Part shown: piece after piece, positions 55,351-64,000 of the stretch | How the letters are laid out: each line of letters opens with the position of its first letter | How positions within the stretch are numbered: the stretch's first letter is position 1 | Source: Nocardia arizonensis | Lineage (GTDB): Bacteria > Actinomycetota > Actinomycetes > Mycobacteriales > Mycobacteriaceae | Direction: 5' to 3' | Assembly (NCBI RefSeq): GCF_001310275.1 | Contig: NZ_LGYZ01000092.1 | Location: forward strand, 1 to 64,000 | Length of the DNA stretch: 64,000 nt | Position numbers and translations under genes: made by a program | Notes under the pieces: generated by a model | Told to the model about the DNA's origin: nothing | What the model saw: only the letters and a program-made list of their open reading frames with translations | Databases searched by the model: none

Positions 55351-55650
55351 GATGCGTTTCCTTCCCCTGTGCCTTCTGTCCTCTCCCCTGACGTAAAGGC
55401 GGCCCACATCATTGAAAGCCGTACACCTGTCGAGGCTACGGGTCGTGCCGAGCGGGCACCCACCCGGTGGGAGCAGGATCACAGGCCCTGGCCGGGGCGA
55501 TGTTTCCTGCGCCTGACGAATGGGTAAATACTCCGATAGCTGGCGAGCGTCATTCTCGACTGCCAACCAGACACCCGGCCAACGGCGTCCGGCCGTCGAC
55601 ACGTACGGCGCACCCAAGTATGGCGCTCGCCCGCTCCCTTCCCGAATCGG
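55351..55650. other. 300-bp stretch between two hypothetical genes
   Basis: No open frame with plausible codon character and start lies here. It presumably holds the promoter of the membrane-anchored protein and the 3' end region of the TIGR03084-type gene. I see no clear hairpin. Confidence 0.5.
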
Positions 55651-56442
55651 TCAGGCGAACTGGCCCGCCTTTCGGCCCTGTCCGGTCGGTCCCGCGAATG
55701 CCTGTGCGATCTTCAGCCACTGCTCGGCGTCCGGCCCGACCGCGCGTATCGCGAGGTCGTCGAGGTGGCGGCGCTGGGTGACCAGCAGGCAGAAATCCAG
55801 CGCCGGTCCGGTGACCCGCGCGGCCGCCCCTTCCACGCCCCAGGCCCAGATTCCGCCGTCCGGCGCGTCGAGTTCGACCCGGAACTCCTCGGCGGGCGGG
55901 GTGAGCCCCCGCACCGTGTACGCGAAATCCCTGGTGCGAACGCCGATATGGGCGATATTGCGCAGCCGCGCGGTGGGTCGGCGGACCACGCCAAGCGCGT
56001 CGGCGACGTCCTGGCCGTGCGCCCAGGTCTCCATGATGCGCGCGGTGATCATGGACGCCGCGCTCATCGGCGGGCCGAACCAGGGCAGTTTCGCGCCCGT
56101 GGGCACCGCGCGCAGCGCCGCGGTGAGGGTCTCGCGCCCGTGCCGCCAGCGTGTCAGCAGCTCCGGCGCGGGCATACGGGCCGCTTCGGCGGCGGCCTCG
56201 TCGACGAAGGTGGACGCCTTGGGAGCGGCCTCGGTGAGCAGCGCGGCGAAGCCGTCGGCATCGCTCGCGGCGAGGGTCGCGACCTCGTCGGTCCAGGTCA
56301 GATGACCGATCTGATGGGCGATATCCCAGCCATCGGCGGGTGTGGGCAACTGCCATCGCCCGGGCTCGAGCGGGGCGACCAACTCGTCCAGATCCCCGCA
56401 TTCGCGGGCGAAATCGTCCAGCAGCGCTTCGAGATCAGCCAT
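55651..56442 (-). CDS. TIGR03084-type metal-binding protein (DinB/MDMPI-like)
   Basis: A 263-residue protein. The N-terminal four-helix region (about 1-150) has the DinB or mycothiol-dependent maleylpyruvate isomerase look, with metal-binding His residues in DIAHQIGHLTWTD and ETWAHGQDVADALG. The C-terminal 110 residues are a separate domain with an SCP2-like or wHTH pattern. Such proteins often use mycothiol, which Nocardia makes. The ATG at 56442 has GAGGAAG upstream. Confidence 0.82.
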   Translation of the reverse strand: MADLEALLDDFARECGDLDELVAPLEPGRWQLPTPADGWDIAHQIGHLTWTDEVATLAASDADGFAALLTEAAPKASTFVDEAAAEAARMPAPELLTRWRHGRETLTAALRAVPTGAKLPWFGPPMSAASMITARIMETWAHGQDVADALGVVRRPTARLRNIAHIGVRTRDFAYTVRGLTPPAEEFRVELDAPDGGIWAWGVEGAAARVTGPALDFCLLVTQRRHLDDLAIRAVGPDAEQWLKIAQAFAGPTGQGRKAGQFA

Positions 56443-56559
56443 CCGCTTCCTCAACCGTTCGTGGCGCGCATCACCACGTGCGCGTCCTCGCGGACTCAGC
56501 ATGGCACCCCGCGCCGGAGAAATGCAAGCACACGTGCTTGTTTCTGATCGGTCCGCGTG

Positions 56560-57915
56560 TCACCAGCCGAACAGCACCAGATGCACCGCGCCCACCACCA
56601 GACCGAGGATGGCTCCGTGCAGGTAGAGCAGCCAGGCGTCCTGTTCGACCGAGGCGTAGAACATCTCCATGAACTCCCCCGGACTCAACAGCTGGAGTTT
56701 GCGGGCGGCGAACTCGTCGATCTTGCGCGCCTGCTGCCGGGCGAATTCCTCGTCCTGCACCATGCTCGGCGCGAGGCCGACCGCGGCGCCCGCCGCGCCC
56801 GCCTTCAGATTGTCGAAGTGCCGTCTGCCGAAGGCCGCGCGCACCACCGATGTGGTCGGCCCGAGCTGACGGTGGATCTCGTCGGAGACCAGCCGCTCGA
56901 TGAGCTGCCTGGTCTTGTCGCCGTTCGGGCCGTCCAGCAGTTCGTGTGAGAGGTTCGGCAGGGTCAGTACCTGGTAGGCGAGGATGTGCGCGAGGTCGGT
57001 CGCCGCCTGTGGTTGCCGCTTGGCCAGCAGTGCCTGCTTCCACAGGTACCGGTACCAGGGTTGCGGATCGCCGGGTTCGAACACCATCTTGACCGCGATC
57101 ACATTGACGATCACGCCGATCGCGGCGGCGCTGGCTCCCACGATCGCCCAGGCCGGAATCAAGCCGATCACCGGAATGTCGCGGTGCACGTGCAGATACA
57201 GCGCCATCAAGAGGCCGAAGGGCGCGCCGAGCAGACCGATCCGCACCATGAACTTCAATTCCGGTTCCGCGATGGTCGTGGTCAGATCCTTCAGGATGTC
57301 CGGATTCTCCCGCAGGTAGCGGATGACGAAGCTCTTGATGTCGATGAGCTGGTCGATATTGTCGCCGAGAGTGTCGAACGCGCGGCCGGTCAACCCCGGC
57401 AGTTCCCGGTCCACCCGCTGGTAGACGACCTGCCTCACCTGCCGCGGCACGGTACGCCACAGGTCGGGGTTCTCCCGGTCCATGATCTCGTCCACGATCG
57501 GCTTGACCTGTGCGCGAGCGAGTTCGGCGATGTAGTCGGCGACGCCGTCCAGGTCGAGTTCGTTGATGAAGTCGCGCGGGCTGCCGATCCGCAGCAGCGC
57601 CTTGTCCACGCAGATGCTGGCCATCTTCTCCGCGCGCGCCGGAATGAATCCCTGGAACCCGAGTCGCCGCCCGTCCCCCGAGAATGTCGGCAGCACCTGC
57701 ACCCGCCGCGGGAAGTACGGATACAGCACCGCCAACCCGGGCACCCGAACCCCGCGGAATCGCACCGGCCAGAACAGCATCAACACGCCGGTCCAGTTGG
57801 TCAGCCACCCCGCCAGCGCGCTGAAGACGGGAAAGGTGATCAGGTCGACCACGAATTTCGACTGCCCCGTCAATGCTTCCCAATCGATGAACACGCCGGA
57901 GGCGAGTGCCGTCAT
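56560..57915 (-). CDS. DUF445 membrane protein
   Basis: A 451-residue protein with membrane helices at both ends (about 20-50 and 425-448), a central pair at about 225-275, and long helical stretches between (about 85-215 and 300-415). That is the DUF445 pattern; family members are found in many bacteria without a known function. The N-terminal motif GWLTNWTGVLMLFWP is conserved in the family. It is preceded by a purine-rich site and stands alone. Confidence 0.87.
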   Translation of the reverse strand: MTALASGVFIDWEALTGQSKFVVDLITFPVFSALAGWLTNWTGVLMLFWPVRFRGVRVPGLAVLYPYFPRRVQVLPTFSGDGRRLGFQGFIPARAEKMASICVDKALLRIGSPRDFINELDLDGVADYIAELARAQVKPIVDEIMDRENPDLWRTVPRQVRQVVYQRVDRELPGLTGRAFDTLGDNIDQLIDIKSFVIRYLRENPDILKDLTTTIAEPELKFMVRIGLLGAPFGLLMALYLHVHRDIPVIGLIPAWAIVGASAAAIGVIVNVIAVKMVFEPGDPQPWYRYLWKQALLAKRQPQAATDLAHILAYQVLTLPNLSHELLDGPNGDKTRQLIERLVSDEIHRQLGPTTSVVRAAFGRRHFDNLKAGAAGAAVGLAPSMVQDEEFARQQARKIDEFAARKLQLLSPGEFMEMFYASVEQDAWLLYLHGAILGLVVGAVHLVLFGW

Positions 57916-58183
57916 CGTGGGATCCCCCTACCGCGGTCAGGTGCGAGACATGCCTGATCTGAGATGTCAGGGCCCCACCGTCTCATCAGCGCGACCTGGG
58001 TGTCAACGCGATCCGACTCCGCCGCGCACCATCGGAACCGGACGCCCGTCCGCGCGCCCGCCCGTACCACCGGGCCGAACCCGGATTCGAGTAGTCCGCT
58101 ACGCTTTCGCGCCGCCGATGACCCGACAACTCTCGATACCGGGGACTACTGATCAAGACCCAGGTCGGAACGGGATCGGCGTG

Positions 58184-58882
58184 ATGTACACCCTCGGCAG
58201 ACCACAGTCGGAGCACAGTTCGGACAGCGACGCGGCGCGGCGGTCGGACCAACCGCCACCGGAGGCCGCGGCCGAGCCGTCGAATCTCGAGCGCGATGTG
58301 CGGTCGGCGACGCGCAGCGCCCGGTACGCGCTCATCACGGCGCTGTGCGCGGCTGTGATATCCAGCGGGGTCTCGGCCGGGTCGGCTGTTTACGTCAGCA
58401 GAAGCGAACTGTCGAGGAAAGAGACCGCCACCGCCGCGCAGATGGTGCGGGACAATCGCAAACCCGTGTACGTCGATTTCGCGGACGCGCTCCTGGACTA
58501 CACGGAAGGAGTAAGCCGCCTGAAAGGCGAGTTGATACAGAACCCGCCTGATATGGGTGAACTCGGCGGGCAGTTCTTCGCCGTGAAGGAGAAGGTGGAC
58601 GTGCTCGGACGCGCCATGGTCGCCATGAGCCTGATGGGAAGCAACGCGCTGGGGCCTGCGCTTCAGAAATTCAGCGACGACTATTATCTTCCATTTCTCA
58701 ACGACCATTTCAGTCCATTCTGGATGAGCCATTTCGGTCCCGCCGGGACGACCGCCGACGACATCCGCCGAGACGGTCCGCCGCTCATCGTCGCTATAGA
58801 CCGCATGATCGGCGGAACCACCGACCTACTGACGAGGTTCACCGACCAGGCTCGTAAGGACCTCGGTATCCCCGACCGGTGA
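58184..58882 (+). CDS. Hypothetical single-pass membrane protein
   Basis: I do not recognise this 232-residue protein. The first 45 residues are polar and disordered in character, a membrane helix follows (about 49-72) and the rest (about 75-232) is a helical extracytoplasmic part (QMVRDNRKPVYVDFADALLDYTEGV). The frame continues upstream to 57563 antisense to the DUF445 gene, so I use the ATG at 58184 (GTG at 58181 is equal). Codon use looks normal for the window. It lies alone between divergent and convergent neighbours. Confidence 0.6.
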   Translation: MYTLGRPQSEHSSDSDAARRSDQPPPEAAAEPSNLERDVRSATRSARYALITALCAAVISSGVSAGSAVYVSRSELSRKETATAAQMVRDNRKPVYVDFADALLDYTEGVSRLKGELIQNPPDMGELGGQFFAVKEKVDVLGRAMVAMSLMGSNALGPALQKFSDDYYLPFLNDHFSPFWMSHFGPAGTTADDIRRDGPPLIVAIDRMIGGTTDLLTRFTDQARKDLGIPDR

Positions 58883-58895
58883 AAGGCGTGCTCGG

Positions 58896-59843
58896 TCAGT
58901 GGGTGATCGGCGTATTCGAGTGCGCGCCGACGTGGGCGGTGCGGTATCGCCCGGGGGAACATCCGTGCGCGCGGACGAACGCGCGACTGAAGGCGTGCTC
59001 GCTGGTGTAGCCGACCGAACGGGCGATCGGCGCGATCGGGTCGGTTGTCGTGCGCAGGCGATGCGCCGCGAGTTCCATTCGCCACCGGATGAGATAGCTG
59101 TTCGGGGTGTCGCCGACCAGTGCGGTGAAGCGCCGGGCCAGGGTCGCTCTCGAGACCGCGACGTGGGCGGCGAGCGCCGCGACGGTCCACGGGCGAGCCG
59201 GGTCGGCGTGCAGCGCCGCCAGCGCGGCGGCGATAGCGGGATCGCGCAGCGCGGCCAGCCAGGACGGAGGTGTCTCGTTCGGGTCGATGGTGCTCAGCCA
59301 GTACCGCAGGATATGGATGAGCACCAGGTCGAGTAGCCGGTTGAGCGCGGTGGTCGACCCGGGACGCGGTTGCTGGATCTCGTGGCCGAGCAACCGGACC
59401 AGATCGCCGAGTGTGCTCGTGGGATCGGGCGGTGACTGGATCAGTTCGGGCAGCAAGGCCAGCAGCGGCGTGGTCGTGGCCGGGTCGAGATGATATGAGG
59501 CACAGAGGATTCGCGTACGGCTCGGCTGCTCGCCGACCCGCAGGATGCCTCCGTTGGCGAGTGCTTCGCGGGCCGCGGCATGGTCGAACGGCCGACAGGG
59601 GTGGTGCGGATCGCAGGCCAAACGATGACGGGAGCCGGACGGCAGCAGCACCACGTCGCCGGGTACGAGTTGGCGCGGCGCTCGCCCGTCCAGCATCAAC
59701 CACGCCGTACCGGTATTGACCGCGTGGAATGCGGCGCCGGGTACGTCCGCGATGTCCAGGCCCCAGTGCCTGCCCGCGTGCACCGTGGCGGCCACGGTGC
59801 CGCGCGCGCCGGTCACCGCGAGCACGTCTGCGAGCGGGTCCAT
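58896..59843 (-). CDS. AraC-family transcriptional regulator
   Basis: A 315-residue regulator with an N-terminal cupin-type sensing domain (about 20-150; residues PGDVVLLPSGSRHRL) and a C-terminal pair of helix-turn-helix motifs (about 215-310; HVAVSRATLARRF and the AFSRAF-type motif). It is divergent from the SDR gene, with a 109-bp intergenic region holding a dyad; it probably controls that gene and itself. The ATG at 59843 is chosen at the beginning of the conserved part; a start at 59996 would lie inside the SDR gene. Confidence 0.88.
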   Translation of the reverse strand: MDPLADVLAVTGARGTVAATVHAGRHWGLDIADVPGAAFHAVNTGTAWLMLDGRAPRQLVPGDVVLLPSGSRHRLACDPHHPCRPFDHAAAREALANGGILRVGEQPSRTRILCASYHLDPATTTPLLALLPELIQSPPDPTSTLGDLVRLLGHEIQQPRPGSTTALNRLLDLVLIHILRYWLSTIDPNETPPSWLAALRDPAIAAALAALHADPARPWTVAALAAHVAVSRATLARRFTALVGDTPNSYLIRWRMELAAHRLRTTTDPIAPIARSVGYTSEHAFSRAFVRAHGCSPGRYRTAHVGAHSNTPITH

Positions 59844-59877
59844 GCCGAGCAGTCTAGCCAGTGAGCGTATCGGCCAA

Positions 59878-59924
59878 CTATTTGCGCTATTTAGGTATCG
59901 TCCATCGCATCGGCGAGCAAATAG
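59878..59924. promoter_or_regulatory. Dyad between araC-type regulator and SDR gene
   Basis: CTATTTGC (59878-59885) and GCAAATAG (59917-59924) are perfect reverse complements with 31 bp between them, in an AT-richer patch of the divergent intergenic region. AraC-type regulators often bind two separated half-sites, which makes this a plausible operator pair. Confidence 0.5.
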
Positions 59925-59952
59925 GTTTATGCGGTCCCCGAAATTCCGATTC

Positions 59953-60696
59953 ATGGAGCTACACGTGCAAATTTCAGGATCCACCGCACTGGTCACCGGC
60001 GCGAACCGCGGACTCGGCGCCCGCTTGGTAGCCGAACTGCTGCGACGTGGCGCCGCGGCGATCTATGTGGCGGCGCGCGACCCCGAGACCGTGGCCGAGG
60101 AGGTCCGCCTCGATCCGCGAGTACGAGTGCTGACCATCGACGTCAGCGATCCCGACAGCGTCACAGCGGCCGCGGCCGCGGCGAAGGATGTCGACCTCCT
60201 GATCAACAACGCGGGTGCGCTGGGATTCGGCGACGTGCTGACCGGTGACCTCGCGCTGTTCGAGCGCGACCTGGTCACCAACTACCTCGGCGCGCTGCGG
60301 GTGTCCCGGGCCTTCCTGCCCGCGTTGCGCACGGCCGCGGCGGGCGCGGGCGGCGCGGCGGTGGTCAATGTGCTCACCCTCGTCGCGCTGGCTCCGGTCG
60401 AACAGATGGCGGGCTATTGCGCCTCCAAGGCGGCCGCGCATTCGATGACCCAGGCGCTGCGGGCCGCGCTTCGCATCGACGGCATCGAGGTCATCGGCGC
60501 CTATCCCGGCGGAATCGACACCGACATGCTCGCGGGCGTCGACGCCGACAAAGCCGATCCGGCCGTCGTCGCCGAGCGAATCCTCGCGGGCGTCGAGGCC
60601 GGACAGGAGATCGTCTGGCCCGATGACGCGTCGGCGCACGCGGGCAAGGTCTACCTCGGCGATCCGCTCCAGCTCGAGTCCATGCTCGCCGGCTGA
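59953..60696 (+). CDS. SDR-family oxidoreductase
   Basis: A 247-residue short-chain dehydrogenase/reductase. The NAD(P)-binding motif TGANRGLG is at 15-22, the NNAG motif follows at about 84-87, and the catalytic pair is Tyr155 and Lys159 (YCASK). The usual catalytic Ser position (142) is occupied by Thr (VLTLVAL). The substrate is unknown. The ATG at 59953 starts a family-length protein; the upstream frame is antisense to the regulator. Confidence 0.9.
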   Translation: MELHVQISGSTALVTGANRGLGARLVAELLRRGAAAIYVAARDPETVAEEVRLDPRVRVLTIDVSDPDSVTAAAAAAKDVDLLINNAGALGFGDVLTGDLALFERDLVTNYLGALRVSRAFLPALRTAAAGAGGAAVVNVLTLVALAPVEQMAGYCASKAAAHSMTQALRAALRIDGIEVIGAYPGGIDTDMLAGVDADKADPAVVAERILAGVEAGQEIVWPDDASAHAGKVYLGDPLQLESMLAG

Positions 60697-60770
60697 GCCC
60701 CGACGGCCGACCCATCTTCGCTGTGAGCGAAGCGGCATTCGTGGCGGAACAAACGGGTCCGGGGGCGCGG

Positions 60771-60789
60771 TTGAGTGGGTATTGCTCAA
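60771..60789. promoter_or_regulatory. HAIR-type HspR operator upstream of lon
   Basis: TTGAGT-N7-GCTCAA (60771-60789) agrees with the HAIR consensus CTTGAGT-N7-ACTCAAG except at the outermost and one inner base. It lies 20 bp before the lon start. In Streptomyces lon belongs to the HspR regulon. A GGAAC at 60746-60750 with GTT at 60770-60772 (19 nt apart) also resembles a SigH/SigR promoter, one base too long, and the operator overlaps its -10 part. Confidence 0.75.
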
Positions 60790-60808
60790 CTTTGGAAGGG
60801 TCGAACAC

Positions 60809-63205
<2,397 letters not shown>

Positions 63206-63252
63206 TTCTCGCGTCGAGCGGTCGAGCCGTGCGGACAGCGCCTGATACGCGA

Positions 63253-63687
63253 CTATCCGGCCAGTGCGCGCTCGACCGCCCGCGTGGTGCCCTGGGCGAC
63301 CGCGCACAGCACCGGATCCTTTCCGGCGCTCTCGGCGTAGATCTCGCAGTTGACCACCGCCTGCCTGCGGGTCGACCCGGTGACCACGGCCTCGGCGCGC
63401 AACCGATCCCCCGCCGCCGGACGCAGGTAGGTGACGGTGAATCCGCCGGTCAGCACATTGGGTCCGAGTACGGTGCCCGCGGCGAAGGTGAGGGCGTTGT
63501 CGGCGGCGTAGGACAGCACACCGCCGTGCACATAGCCGAATTGCTGGCCGAGCTGCTCGCGGATCGGGATGACCAGCGTCGCGCGGCCGCCGCCGAACGC
63601 GGTGATCTCGGTGCCGACCAGGTTCGCGAACGGCTGGGCGGCGAGTATCCGCCGGGCCGAATCGAGGTCGAAGGTGGAGGTCGTCAT
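63253..63687 (-). CDS. PaaI-type hotdog thioesterase
   Basis: A 144-residue hotdog-fold protein. The PaaI motif HGG with Asp63 (VHGGVLSYAAD) is present, and the strand pattern VTYLRPAAGDRLRAEA follows. It hydrolyses acyl-CoA of unknown type. The ATG at 63687 overlaps the upstream TetR stop codon (ATGA), so the two are coupled; the longer open frame to 63891 runs through that regulator. Confidence 0.9.
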   Translation of the reverse strand: MTTSTFDLDSARRILAAQPFANLVGTEITAFGGGRATLVIPIREQLGQQFGYVHGGVLSYAADNALTFAAGTVLGPNVLTGGFTVTYLRPAAGDRLRAEAVVTGSTRRQAVVNCEIYAESAGKDPVLCAVAQGTTRAVERALAG

Positions 63688-64000
63688 CGCATCCCTTTCG
63701 TCGTGGGGTGGACGCCGAGGGTGAGCCAGGCGGCATCGGCCAGCTCCCCCGCGACGGCCGACGGCGTGGCGGCCATATCGCCCGCCAGCCACTGCCTGCT
63801 GTATTCCTGGGCCGGTCCCAGCCACAGCGCGTAGACCAGGTCGAACGGCAGGTCGCGAACCGCGCCGTAATTCGCGTGGGTTCGCCACCAACGCCAGATG
63901 TCGCGCAGGAACGTGCGATTGGACTCGTCCTCGCGTACCCCGGGCGGACGGGCCGAGAGCAGTACCTGCGCGCGGTACTGGTTGTCGCCGACCCAGCGCA
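63684..64000 (-). CDS. TetR-family regulator, C-terminal part (cut by window edge)
   Basis: The minus strand is open from the right edge to a TGA at 63684, coding for about 104 residues. The segments DIWRWWRTHANYGAVRDLPFD and then LVYALWLGPAQEYSRQWLAG are typical of the C-terminal ligand-binding domain of TetR proteins. The N-terminal helix-turn-helix lies beyond the window. It is coupled by four bases to the thioesterase gene, which suggests that the regulator and the enzyme form an operon. Confidence 0.82.
   Translation of the reverse strand, partial: RWVGDNQYRAQVLLSARPPGVREDESNRTFLRDIWRWWRTHANYGAVRDLPFDLVYALWLGPAQEYSRQWLAGDMAATPSAVAGELADAAWLTLGVHPTTKGMR

Noticed and set aside
57563..58183. 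N-terminal extension of the hypothetical membrane protein
   Set aside because: It is antisense to the DUF445 gene and has no ordered composition.

Overview
The window looks like a stretch of a high-GC actinobacterial chromosome from the Nocardiaceae, most likely Nocardia. The basis is gene content and order, not a search. The run parA-parB-GNAT-cwlM-trxA-trxB-anti-sigma-sigM-murJ-DUF6049-mutT4-pcnA reproduces the block around Mycobacterium tuberculosis Rv3907c-Rv3918c, which lies beside the replication origin. A complete yrbE/mce operon and a ugpAEBC operon also point to a mycolic-acid bacterium.

Layout. Positions 1-2009 hold no convincing gene. They carry a degenerate minisatellite with a 13-bp period (about 60-800) followed by five parS-like ParB sites spaced 220-330 bp apart, the last inside the start of parA. 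Positions 2010-5023 (+) encode ParA, ParB and an acetyltransferase. Positions 5090-17552 (-) hold cell-wall and redox genes: the amidase-like regulator CwlM, thioredoxin and its reductase, SigM with its membrane anti-sigma partner, a very large MurJ fused to a pseudokinase, a DUF6049 membrane protein and a Nudix hydrolase. Positions 17634-21522 (+) hold the CCA-adding enzyme and the 5-oxoprolinase genes pxpABC.

Positions 21533-31862 are more accessory: a secreted DUF4185 protein, a 675-bp gene-free stretch with two families of repeats, a DUF6802-like acidic protein, a transporter, a Nudix hydrolase, a pirin, a small DUF4190 membrane protein, a primase-like protein next to an Scr1-type regulator and DUF397 protein, and an M13 peptidase. 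Positions 31891-36139 (-) are a ugpAEBC glycerophosphodiester-type importer. Then follow an L,D-transpeptidase, a lone cytochrome P450, a lipoprotein, a DHA2 exporter and a secreted serine protease.

Positions 42511-52090 (+) are one mce operon (two YrbE permeases, MceA-F) plus an Mce-associated protein, behind a perfect 16-bp palindrome. The right end holds RNase HI, an SRPBCC protein, LhgO, several hypothetical proteins, an AraC regulator divergent from an SDR enzyme, Lon protease with an HspR-type operator, and a thioesterase coupled to a TetR regulator cut by the window edge.

No rRNA, tRNA, insertion sequence, prophage or CRISPR array was seen. The least explained signals are the 13-bp array next to the parS cluster and a tandem 124-bp structured repeat at 23546-23793 whose two copies differ by base-pair-preserving changes.
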